From: Formicarius rufipectus
Taxonomy: Eukaryota > Chordata > Aves > Passeriformes > Formicariidae
Length of the DNA stretch: 64,000 nucleotides
Assembly (NCBI GenBank): GCA_013399695.1
Contig: VXAU01003156.1
Span: forward strand, 2,781,195-2,845,194
Direction: 5' to 3'
This document shows positions 1 through 10,360 of this stretch, piece by piece. Below the pieces are notes generated by a model. The model ran no database searches. It was not told where the DNA came from and saw only the letters and a program-made list of their open reading frames with translations. The position numbers were made by a program, and so were the translations under genes. Numbering within the stretch: position 1 is the stretch's first letter; every line of letters begins with the position of its first letter.

Positions 1-2417
1 GCTCGCCCGGCACCGCAGGATCGCGGCCGGGCGGTCCCCTCGAGCCCCGCGCCGCGGGATGTCCGGTGCGGGTGGAAGTGGGAGAGGATGGGAGGGGAGG
101 TGCTTTCCTGGCGGGAGGGGGAAATTATTTATTCCCTGCGAGTTGTGGAAGGGTGACTGCTGGAAACAGGGGCTTTTCCAGCTCCATCGGCCGCTCTGAG
201 TGCCCAGAGAAGCTGTGGCTGCCCCATCCCTGCGACTGTCCAAAGCCAGGTTGGACGCGCCTTTGGAGCAGCCTGGGCTATGGGAAGGTGTCCTTGCCCA
301 TGGCCAGGAGTGGAACTGGGTGAGATTAAAGCCCTTCCCACACAAGGCAGCCTGAGATGATGTGATTTAGTGGTGATAAGGGCTCGGGTGAGAATCGGGT
401 ACCTGTCCCCCCCGACTGGATGGGCCCCCGCTGATGGCTCTCAGAACAGGGGAGATTGACTGGGACAGCCTCAGACCAGGAAGGAGATGGCTGTTGTTCC
501 ATGTGGGTGGGGAACAGCTGATGTCCAGCTGCTCCTCCTTGGTGGCTGGAGGATGGGGAACAGCCCCGCGGGTGCGGTGCCGGGTGGAGGATAAGCGGCA
601 GCAAAGGGTGGGGACAGCTGCCAGCAGGGTGTCCCAGGAAGTCTGCCCACTCTTCTGAGCAAGGAACTGTTCTCCGTGTGATGATGATGATGCCTGTGTG
701 GTGGCTTCTCAGGGACAGAGTGAGGACCAGCATATGATTTACTGTCTTCCTTCCTCCCCAAGCCGTTCTCTTCGCTCCTCTTGTAGCCAAGTGCCAAAAT
801 ATAATCCAGGAGGCTTCTAGCACAGCAAGAGCTGCTATCCCATCTCTCTGCAGTGCTTTCCATGCCATCCTTTGTGAGCTGGCTGGTCCCCTGAGATGAG
901 GGGCTTGGGAAAACCCCAATCCTGCACGGTTCTGGAAACAGCCCATTCCCAAAGAGCTGTAAGGGGGTGGCTTTAACTTAACAACCTGGAGAATGATCCC
1001 TAGCTGGAGGTGCCAGGAGAGGGGATGCCCCGAGGGAAGCCCCACAGGCTTTCCTTTTGCCCATCACTGGCCTCCAGTGGTGTGGGAGGGTGTTTTGTGC
1101 CTCCTGGTAAGAACAGTCTCAGGGCCTCACAGGCAGCGTGATGCTTTTCTGGCCTCAGTTGGAGAAACAGGGAACAGCTTCCCAGCGTGTTCAAAATCTA
1201 CAATCTCTGCCTCTCTGTGTGTGTAAACACTTTTATCTGAGCTGTGTTAATCAATTGCTCAGTTGTTTGTAGGGTTGCAGAAGCATGTGACTGCTGACAG
1301 TGGGTCACAGCTGAGAGCTCCTGCCAGCTGGAGGGAGAAAATGCAGCTTTGCTGCTTGTGAGGGTGGAAAACAAGCACCTCTGGGACTGATATCTTACTG
1401 ATTAAGGCACTGTGAAGCAGTGATTCTTCTTCCACCAATGAGTGAGTAGTCAGGCAAGTTGGATTGAGTTTTGCTTGTTTTTCTAGACCACTATCAAACA
1501 GGCTTAGACTCTTGAGCAGGGGTGAGTTTTAAATAGCTGATTCTCAAGGGCTGGCAAATCACCCTTCCTGAGGGTCTGGGGGAGCACACCGGTGAATTGC
1601 AGGTGCACGTGCTGTAAGAAGACTTTTGCCAAGAGCCAGCACTTGTGGGAGCTGCAGGTGAGCCCAAGAGGGTGGCTGGACTGCACCAGCTTGTCCTGTG
1701 TTCACACCTGATCCATTCCCTGGGGGATGCTATTGTCTGTGGTGCCACTAGTCCCAGGAGCCACCAGTGTCTGCAGAGCTGGGGTCTTCCTCTGCCAAAT
1801 GAGTGTGGCAACAGGTTCCAAATGGGCACAGATTTTGGCTGCAGCGCTGCTCCCATCACCCAGACCATGTCCTGCTGAAGGAAGACCTGGGTGAATTGGC
1901 TGTGACAAGGTACAGCCCTCATGTGCAGCAGGAGAGCTCCTGTAGGGACTGGAGCTGTGTTTGTGTGTCCCCCTTGTGCTCCTCTGCTTCTCCTGATAGT
2001 CACTTCTGTGCCTGGGGCTTGTTTGCTTGAGCTGCTCCATCATCTGGTGCTACAGGACTGCAACCAGCTGCCCAATACTCACCTTCATCCCCACAGAGCC
2101 CCTCCAGACCAACCCCAGCTGTGTCCCTTGGCTCCCCTGTTGCCACAGCAGCTGCTCAGGCTTTAGGGAAGTCAAACCCAGGAGAGGAACTCGCAGCTCT
2201 GGGCTTTGGGGTCAGCAGGACGAGGCGGATGAACTTCCAGTATCATTTGAGCCTCTCCCTGTGATGCTGAGCCTGTGCTGAAGCTGGCAGCTCTTGCTGC
2301 TGGTCCAGTGGTGGGCAAAACACGGGGCAGGAGCAGACTCACAGGAGCCCAGAGTTTTAAAACACCGGAGCTCATCAAAATCCTGAGGTGTCTTTGTTTT
2401 TTTTTCCCTTCCTGTAG
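1..2417 (+). other. Upstream part of PTTG1IP, probably intron 1; exon 1 not identified
   Basis: The first ~65 bases are very GC-rich and are followed by a possible GT donor at 66. The only frame compatible with exon 2 is arginine-rich there and shows no signal peptide, so I do not call it exon 1; the true first exon probably lies before this window or is not recognisable. The rest shows no convincing exon. It holds one CR1 fragment near 198-365 and otherwise unremarkable sequence with chance open frames. Confidence 0.5.
198..365 (+). mobile_element. CR1 LINE 3'-end fragment
   Basis: The stretch follows the typical avian CR1 3' end: a 'cccagagaagctgtggctgc' block, then the 'ccaggttgga' and 'ggaaggtgtcc' blocks. 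The terminal tandem octamer is degraded. Confidence 0.75.
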
Positions 2418-5400
2418 ATTGTCGCCAGTACACGAACAGGAGCTGTGAGGAGTGCCTGAAAAATGTCACTGTGAGTAGCAGCAATAAGACTCCCAACCTC
2501 TTGCAATGCCTGAAAATGTAATGTGGGCTCTGTTACAGAGCAGTTTCCCTCCTTGGAGGGAGGCTGTTCTCTGCCCTTGTCCCAGGCATGCTGCCAATTC
2601 CACCGGCCCATAGTGGTGAGACCACCTCCTGGTGCTCTGGGAGGAGGTTGCTAGAAACTGCTTGGAGTTTGTTTTATGGTTTTCTAGTAGAGTGGTGGAG
2701 TTGCTGAGCTGCTCCTCATGGGTGGGAGACACACGTGGAGAAGACTGAGTGGACTGGGTGGTCAGGCTGCCCCTCCACCAGTCTGTGAGTGCCATGGCAC
2801 TGGGCGGATGCAGGATGTGTACCAGTGTCTTACCAGTCTCCACTGCCTTATCTCTGATATCAGCAAACTTGAACTTGAGTCAGATCTTGCAGCTGATGTA
2901 ACCAGTTTGACCAAACCCACTGGAATGCTGGGCTTTGGGCTGGAGGCACCAGGAGAGGAGGGTACAAAGCCCTGCAGGTAGTCTGGCTGGGCACACACAC
3001 TGCTCTCCTGCTCACCAGTTCTGCGTGGACTGCCTTGTCTCAAAGGCTTTCTTCTTGTGCCAAAAATATAAACATGAAGAGTTTGGTTACTAATACCATT
3101 GTGTAAGCCATGTTGGCATTCTTGGGGCTGTCCTGCACGTGGCCAGTAGTTGACACAATGATCCTTGTGGGTCCCTTTCAGCTCAGGATAGTTTGTGATT
3201 CCAAGCCACGAGAAGGATTCTCAGCATCTTTACTTCCTCTCAAACTCTGCATTCCCCTCTGCTGGAGTGGCCTCCTACTGCAAAAGATCGGAGGAATTTT
3301 TTTAGCTTCCGCTCTTGCCGCAAAGACTTCAGTGCTTTGATGTCTTCATAGAGGCCTGAGAGGTTCCAAAACTTCACCTTGACCCTTTGCATCAAGGCAT
3401 CATCACTGTTGTTGGATGGTTTCTCTGAGATGGTTTTTTGCCCTTTGCCTTCTAACAGAGGAAGCAGCTTGAGCTCCTTAGGCTGGTGCTTCACTATTTA
3501 CCACTTAAAGTAAAATAAAAAGAAATATATATATATAAATATAAAAACTCACATGAGAGCTCGTCCCAGAGCCACTTCAGGGCAGCATGGGCCCCTTAAG
3601 GCTCACAAACTCACACAGACACTTCATGCAGTGAATGAATAGCCAAAAAGAATCTCCCACAAAAGGATCTCTGCCACGAAAGGAACTTTATTAACATATC
3701 ACACCTTGTATTTATAATCTGTGCTTTTCAGTTACATCATTATATCAAATGATTGGACAGCTTTGAACTGTCTATTCTCAGGCCACCTAGATTTCGTAGA
3801 CCATTGGTCTTAATTAGTCCTCCTGAGGTCCACCTCCTTGATCTCATCCAGAGGAATTCAGGGAGTATCAACAGATGTTCTTCTTATAGATAAGTTCTCA
3901 CTCCAAGGTTCCGAACTGCTCTCTTGAAATCTGTACACACAGGCCTATTTTTCCTGGGAACTGCACAATGAATTGTTCACAGAATATTCACAGAATATCC
4001 AATTTTCTGCATTCTGCAACAACCACTTAGAACAGCTCTTCTCGTGGCCTGAGGGAATCTCAGAATCATTGCCCCTGAGCATCCTACTCTGCTGCCGGGT
4101 GGTCCCTGGCTCTCAGGAGCTGCCAGCAGTAGCCCTGTGCTGCAGCTCCCAAACCACACCGTGCCCGTCTGGCAGCCCAGCCACGCACCAGTCACGCTGT
4201 TCTGCCTGGTTCCTGTGCCCCCAGTGCCTGTGGTGTGCCAGCAGTGGGCGATGCATGGAGTACCCTGTCCAGAGGATCCTGCCCCCGGCCGACCTGTGCG
4301 AGCTCCGCTCTGCGCGCTGGGGAGTCTGCTGGGGTAAGTGCCTGGCCCTGGGGCGATGGCTGTGAGAGTGAGATTGCTGCTGGGGTAAAGTAAAAACAAA
4401 GCAATTATATATGTTTATAAGCTCACATGAGAGCTCGTCCAAGAGCCACCGTTAAGGCAGCACGGGCCTTTAAGGCTCAAGAACTCACACACTTCATGCT
4501 GTGTATCAATCAAAAAGCCTTTATTTACTGATCAAGCTTTGTATTTATAATCTGTGCTTGAGATTACATCATTATATGAAGTGATTGGATAGCTTAAAAC
4601 TGTCCATGCTCAGGCCACCTAAGTTTCGCAGTCCATTGGTCTTAACTCCTCCTGAAAGCCCATCCCATGACAGCTTTCTAGAGGAATTTTGGGAGTACCA
4701 GCAGATGTTCTTCTTATAGATAAGTTCTTACTCCAAAGCTGCCAACTGCTCTCTTGAAATCTGTAAACACAGGCCTACTTTTCCTGGGAACTGCACAATG
4801 AATTGTTCACAGAATGTTCACAGAATATCCAATTTTCTGCATTCTGCGACACTGGGGGGGCAGGTTCCCCTGCCTCCTCCTTTTGCCTCTGGGTTAGCAA
4901 TGACAGGCTGGAGTCAGTCAGGGTTCTGCAAACTTCCCAGAGTGTGGGCGGGGAAGCAGAGTATGAGCAGTTTGCTGCCTTCTGGTGGGTAGGACCTGTG
5001 GGGATTTAGCTGCATCCCTTCTGCTTTGGTGTGATGAGGCTCTAGACGTGACGAGCGCCTGGGAAGAAGAGTGGAAGGTGCTCTGTGGGCAGGTGCCTGT
5101 GCAGCCCTTCCTGCTGTCTGAATCCCAGGAGCTCTCTCCTCCACACCAGGCACATTGCTCCCTGTGCTGTCTCTGGCTGCTGTCCCAGCTGGACTCCTGG
5201 AACCAGAGGTGTGACTTCTCTGGAGGTCTGTGTATGTGCTTCTAGTGCTGAGTATGCTGTGGTCCTGTTGAAACACCCTTTTCCAAATCTACCACTGCAT
5301 GGGCAGGTCCCTTCCAGGAGCTTTTTCTGGTGGACAGCTGACTCTGGTGTTGGCTGCCTCTCCTCCCTGCTGCTCTGTTTCCTGGAGGATGTCTGGAGAA

Positions 5401-8400
5401 ATTGGTGTCTTGATTGGACCAAGCTTGGTGCATGCTCATGCTGAGACAGGACCTAGGTTTTGGGGACTGGGGCAGGAAGGAAGCAAGCTGGGGCTTGGTT
5501 GCTCTCACCCGTTGCCTTGATGAGGAGGTTGTAGATCAGCTGTGGTTGCCTGTCCTCTGTTGTGCTTGAGGCTGGGCTCTCTTCTCTGCCCACAAGAGTT
5601 CAAACCACTCCCATGCCTGTGAAGGAAGAATCTCCTCTTTGTGTGCCCTGCAGTGGTATGCTTTCCCAAAACTTCTGTGAGACCTTGAAATACTAGTTTT
5701 GATGTGAGTAGCTTCACAAAAGGTTTCATTATGGAAGAACACATTCCTTAACTTGAAAAACTAGCTTTAGAGGAGATTAGTGCTGTGGGAGATTAGCTCT
5801 CACATGAGTCTGCGTTTTTGGTATGTGTGACTTAGCCTTTATCATCAGCTGGAGGAGTGCCTGGTGCTCTGCCACAGACTCCTCTGTGTGGGAAGTGGGG
5901 ATCTGAACCCCAGGCTCTCCCTGAAAGCCAGAGTTTCAGAAGCACTGAGGCTGCTGGAGGCTTTGAAAGCAAGTTCAGTGGTGGAGTCAACTCAGCCTGC
6001 AGCACCTAAAAAAGGATCTATTGAGAAGAGATACAAGGAAGAAGTCTTCTACAATGAGGATATTGAGGCACTGGCACAGGTTGCCCAGAGAGATGGTGAA
6101 TGCCCCATCCCTGGGAACATTCAGGGTCAGTTTGGATGGGACTCTGAGCAACCTGGTCTATTGGAGGACGTCCCTGCCCATGGCAGGTGGTTGGACCAGG
6201 TGGCCTTTAAATGTCCCTTCTAACCTAGACTATTCTGATTCACCCCAATAAGCCTAGCACTGCTGGGGCCTGGCAGTGAGGGAACATGGAATGCCCTGTA
6301 ATGCCTCCTGCTTTAGGATTTCCACTGGGCTCACAGCAGAACTGCATGGAGAAGGGGTCAGAAGTGCTCTGAGCAGGCTCAGGTGCACTGGGATTTCTGT
6401 AACCTGGCTGTTGTGTGGCAGCATTTCCACAGGCTCCAGTCCCTCAACAGTCTGAGTCACACTTGGAAGAAACTCCTCTTTGTTGTCACCTGAAGTCCTT
6501 GGCATCTAGATGTGTCTGTTTTGGCTGGTGTCTCTACTGCCATTCCTGCAGGGCCCGAGTAGGATGAGCAGGGACCAGGGCTCAGGCTGCTGCTCCACCA
6601 CCACGTCCCAGCAGCTTCTGTGCTCTGTGTAGGTGAGCAGGTCCCCCCAGCTCTGGGCAGGCATGGCAACGGGGTGCGGGAAACAGCTCTCAACCTTCAG
6701 CTGCTTCAACAGCATTGCTGGCCCCAAGCTGATAAATCCCAACAGATCTTGTTTCAGTTTGTCTCTCGCCTCAAGGACTTCAGACATCCTTAAGTGCTAA
6801 TTTCATCACAGGTGACTTCCGAGGCTGGTTCCTGTGGGCAGCAACTCCCCTCCATCAGAGGTTGTTCCTCGGCCCTGAGGCCTCCAATTGTTGGTTTTTT
6901 TCCCCTCTTGATGGGTTACTATTCACCTGGATTAGTGATTAAAATAGATTTGCTCCTGCCGGAGGAGTTTGACCTGAGGGCATTTCTTCTTGCCTTTCTT
7001 CACATAGCTGGAACTGAGCACTGCAGTTCACAGCCACATGTGCTCACTGGTGTGTATGTGTGGGTGCCAGCACTTGGTCTGTCTACAGCTGACCATGTCC
7101 ATTTGCTCTCCCAGCTGGTTACACAAGTCTCCAACCCAGTGACTGAAGCTACTGGTGGCAATAGCTGTATGTTCATAAACAGAACAAGAGGAAATGGTCT
7201 CAAGTTGCAGCAGGGGAGGTTTACATTGGATATTAGGACAAAGAATTCTTCAGGGAGTGGGTGGTCAGGCATTGGCACAGGCTGCCCAGGGCAGTGGTGG
7301 AGTCACCATCCCTGGAAGTGTTCAAAGTATGTGTGGCTGTGGCACCTGGGGGCACGGTTACTGGGGCTGGCAGTGCTGGGGGAATGGCTGGACTTGATGA
7401 TCTTGGAATGTTTTTCCAACCTTAGTGGTTCTTTGATCCTGTGGTTCTGTACTGTAACTCCAGGCAGCTGTGTCTGTGTGCTAAACATGTTTTGTCACAT
7501 CCTTTAGTGAACTTCGAAGCCCTGATCATCGCGATGTCCGTGGTGGGGGGAACATTCCTCATCATGTTGGGGGTCTGCTGCTGCTGCTGCTGTTGTAAGA
7601 AAAAGAGCAAAAAGTAAGTATTGGGGGTTCCCTGTTTGCTCAGAGCAACTCACATGCAGCCATGTGCTGTTGCAGAACTGAGTGCTGGGCGCTGCTAAAG
7701 GGCTCTTCTGCCTTTCAGGCCAGACAAAGATGATGAGAGAGCAGCCAGGGAGCGGGAGAAGAGGCGGGTACGGCAGGAGGAGAGGTGAGTTTGTGCCACG
7801 GGCCCTCAGAGGCTGCAGAATGATTTGGCTCCTGTCTGTGCCCTCAAATGTTTAGCCAGGAGGCACATGGGGCTCGACACATGCAGTGGCTGCTTCAGCC
7901 CTAGCTCAGCCACAAACCTCATAAGCGACGTCGTTGTGGGGTGGCTCATGGGAGCAGCATTACAAGTGGTGTGTATGCGATGTGGGAGGTGGGGGACTGA
8001 GCAAACCTGGCAGCCTGGAGCTCCCTTGGCTGGGCATAAGCATGGAGCTGTGGCTCTTCTTATTTGGTTTTGTATCAGCAGGATGATGGCTGACTCATGG
8101 CTTTTCTGTTTGCTTCTTGCAGGAGAGCAGAGATGAAATCACGGCATGATGAAATCCGAAGAAAATACGGTACAGTGCTGACATGAGTGATTCAAACTAG
8201 GTTTTGATGGAGCAACCTCTCAGTAACTGTGCTCTTTGCCATGGTTACAGCTGTGGGTGAGATCTGGCCAGCAGGGGAAACACAGCCCCTGCTTCCCTTG
8301 TCACTGGGAGCAAGTGTAGCGATGCTGGGGTGTCATGGTGTGGGAGCCCACACAAGGACTGCTCCTCCTGGACACAGCACAGGGAGTGTTTGATGCTCCC

Positions 8401-9629
8401 CACAACTTGTGGCCTCTGAGCTTGCCCCATGGGAGAAGTTGATGGGGTTTGAGTGGTGGAGAGAAGCAAAAGCTGGGAGACATGGCATGATCATAATGCT
8501 GTTACCCTTCAGGCACAGTAGCCCTGTGGCCAGTGAGTGGCTGGGAAGCCAGCAGTGTGGGGTAGGGGGCTGGGGAGGAATCAGTGCACAGAGCAGACAC
8601 CAATCCCACCACAGAGCTGGTCTTCTGTGCTGGCAGGAGGTGGCTCAGTGCCCTGGGGGATAAGAGTGCATAGCCTTCCCCCTGGGGCTGAACTCTCTTT
8701 TAGGTGAGTCCCTTGGGCTTGGGGTAGGTGTGGACCTGCCAGAGGGCTTGGAAGGAAGCAGAGATCAGCCAGTTGCTTGGGTCCAGTGGAGGAGTTCCTC
8801 CAACCTGCCATGGTCTGGTCATGGAGCAGGGAGCAGTTGGGCTCATGCACGCTGCACGTGGTGGTCTCTGGCTTTAGGGGACCTGTAGGGGAAGCTGGAG
8901 ACCCTTCCTCTTGCCTGCAGCTCCTGCCTGCTGTGGGGCCAGGTTGGGCAGGAGATCCAGAGGCCTCTGGATGGGGCTGGCTTCTCTGGGGAAGGAAGAA
9001 CAGGCAAGGCTGTGCCTGAAGGAGTTCTTGGTGGGGAATGCACCTGCCTGTAGAAGAGCTCTGCACTGGGACTGTCTTGCCATGTCAGGGCTCTGTCTTG
9101 CTGCAACCTTGTCCTTTCTGTCTGTTCTTCCTCAAAAGTGTTGGGCTTGGTTAATCAGCCAACAGAGTGGCATTGGGGCCTGAAGTCAGCCTGATAGCCT
9201 GCCTTGCTGTCTCCCAGTCTGGATGTAGGAGCAGTGGAGCTAATCTAAGAACAGTTTTAATTTAATTTGGGTCTGGACTCTCTGCTGGCCTGGCAGAAGG
9301 GGCGTGCAGGGGGAGTGCTCTGGAAGATTAGTTATGCAGCTTTATCTAGACTCCATGGAGTCTAGCTGCATGGAATGGGAGTTTGCCATCAGGCCAAGCT
9401 TCTTAATAGATGTCGTCTTCTTGTACAGGAGAGTAAAATAGTGCTGACTGTGTGCACAGCTCAAGTAGGAGCAGGTCTTTTGGGGGGACTGCTGGATGAT
9501 GCATGAATGAGAGTTGTCACCAAGAACAGGGTCTCTCACTGGCTGTGACTGGCTGTTGTCTAAATGACTCCCTCCTCCCTTCTAGGCCTGTTCAAGGAAG
9601 AGAATCCTTATGCAAAATTTGAGAACTAG
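2418..9629 (+). CDS. PTTG1IP: PTTG1IP (PTTG1-interacting protein / PBF), exons 2-7, 5' partial
   Basis: Type I membrane glycoprotein that binds securin and promotes its nuclear entry. Visible exons are 2418-2470, 4225-4333, 7508-7613, 7719-7784, 8123-8169 and 9586-9629, all with AG/GT borders and consistent phase; exon 2 needs one base from the missing exon 1. Exons 2-3 encode the cysteine-rich PSI-type ectodomain (CRQYTNRSCEECLKNVT, then CLWC and SARWGVCW) with two N-glycosylation sequons, NRS and NVT. Exon 4 gives the transmembrane helix (ALIIAMSVVGGTFLIMLGV) followed by seven cysteines and a basic stop-transfer stretch. Exons 5-6 form a charged helix likely to be a coiled coil (DERAAREREKRRVRQEERR). 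The end, ENPYAKF, contains a YxxF-type sorting motif. The order of segments matches the human protein as I recall it. The signal-peptide exon is not seen. Confidence 0.95.
3111..3202 (+). mobile_element. CR1 LINE 3'-end fragment in PTTG1IP intron 2
   Basis: It contains the CR1 tail pattern 'tgatccttgtgggtcccttt' and then 'cagctcaggatagtttgtga'. Diverged, 3' end only. Confidence 0.65.
3240..3494 (-). other. Unidentified K/L/E-rich 84-codon antisense frame (possible coding remnant)
   Basis: An open frame on the minus strand reads as a basic, helix-friendly protein (for example VKVKFWNLSGLYEDIKALKS followed by a KKFLRSF segment). It has no in-frame ATG at its 5' end: the first codon is GTG, preceded by a stop two codons upstream. 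It ends six bases before the target duplication of the neighbouring LTR. The composition is more protein-like than the chance frames around it, so it could be a fragment of a processed pseudogene. I do not recognise the parent gene, and it may simply be chance. Confidence 0.25.
3506..4021 (-). mobile_element. Solo LTR 1 of an avian endogenous retrovirus (antisense to PTTG1IP)
   Basis: Read on the minus strand the element starts TGTTGCAGAATG and ends CTTTACTTTA. It is flanked by a perfect 6-bp direct repeat ACCACT (3500-3505 and 4022-4027), the target-site duplication size typical of class II elements. Inside, on the minus strand, are a TATAAATA box (complement of 3709-3716) and an AATAAA signal (complement of 3687-3692). 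It aligns end to end, with indels, with the second copy at 4386-4851. No internal retroviral genes are present, so it is a solo LTR left by recombination. Confidence 0.85.
4386..4851 (-). mobile_element. Solo LTR 2 of the same endogenous retrovirus family
   Basis: Same family and orientation as the copy at 3506-4021: on the minus strand it starts TGTCGCAGAATG and ends CTTTACTTTA. It has a different 6-bp target duplication, CTGGGG (4380-4385 and 4852-4857), so it is an independent insertion and not the partner LTR of one provirus. Minus-strand TATAAATA (complement of 4542-4549) and AATAAA (complement of 4520-4525) are retained. It lies only 52 bp downstream of the exon 3 donor site of PTTG1IP. 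The DNA between the two LTRs is host sequence including exon 3. Confidence 0.85.
6015..6243 (+). mobile_element. CR1 LINE 3'-end fragment in PTTG1IP intron 3
   Basis: CR1 blocks follow in order: 'ggcactggcacaggttgccc', 'catccctgggaacattcagg', 'gagcaacctggtctattgga', 'ctgcccatggcagg', and a terminal 'tctgattc'. Confidence 0.8.
7190..7450 (+). mobile_element. CR1 LINE 3'-end fragment just before PTTG1IP exon 4
   Basis: The fragment has the 'caggggaggtttacattgga' block, then 'attggcacaggctgcccagg', then 'ccctggaagtgttcaaa', and ends in 'cttagtggttctttgatcct'. It is a different CR1 subfamily from most others here (longer 'ggcacctgggggcac' spacer). It ends about 60 bp upstream of the exon 4 acceptor. 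Confidence 0.8.
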
Positions 9630-10360
9630 CATCTCCAGACCCCCTGATCCCAATGAAGTGCCTTCTGCAGAGCCAAAAGTCTCCAGGTTTCCTCCACCAG
9701 GAGGAGACCACCACTTCAGCTGCCACAGAGGATGAACCAAATGTTTGGTGGCACCATGGTCCCCACTCCAGATGCCTGGTTTGCCCAGAGCTTTGTTCTT
9801 GCCCTGCTGGTGCAAGAAAAAAATGGTGGCAACACCAGAGGATGGCACATTTCTTCTCTCTCACCCCTGGGGTGGTTGCAGGGTCCAAAGCAATGCAAGT
9901 AACAGCCCTTGTGTGCCTGGCCAAGGGCAAAAGCCACCTCACATATCTCCCTTGCTCCTGCCTCACCAAATACACTGCATGCACACAGAGCCAGGCTCTT
10001 CTGTATTCCTTTTATTTTGGTTTTCCTTCTAGTATATGCAAAAGCCAGCAAGAGTTTCCTGACTTGTGGGTCAGCAGAAGGCCTTGGCTTTCACTCAAGG
10101 TGCCTGCATTGATCCCAGCACATAAGCATTCCTCTCAAAGAGCACAAGTGTTTGGTAATCTGGGGCTTCCAGGAGGAAAGTCCACTGTGCACCTTCTCAC
10201 TTGCAACTAATCTGGGGAAATGCCCCAACTCTCCTACCTCTCTGCACCTTTCTAGGAAGGTGATCTTGGGCTCAATGGCCACGGCTCTTGGCAATACTGT
10301 CAGTTTCAGATGCATTTACTATATGTTGACTCTCTATTAAACTGATTCAACTACTATCCT
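9630..10360 (+). other. PTTG1IP: PTTG1IP 3' UTR
   Basis: Region between the stop codon (9627-9629) and the first polyadenylation signal. It contains no splice signals of note and no other coding evidence. Confidence 0.7.
10336..10341 (+). terminator. PTTG1IP: Polyadenylation signal ATTAAA, PTTG1IP
   Basis: ATTAAA is the first usable hexamer about 700 bases after the PTTG1IP stop codon, which would give a 3' UTR of about 0.7 kb. Confidence 0.6.

Noticed and set aside
1..65. PTTG1IP exon 1 ending at the GT at 66
   Set aside because: The only phase-compatible frame is arginine-rich and lacks the expected signal peptide; support is too weak to call.
3506..4851. A single short provirus with two LTRs
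   Set aside because: Each LTR has its own different 6-bp flanking duplication and the DNA between them is host sequence containing PTTG1IP exon 3, with no primer-binding site or viral gene.
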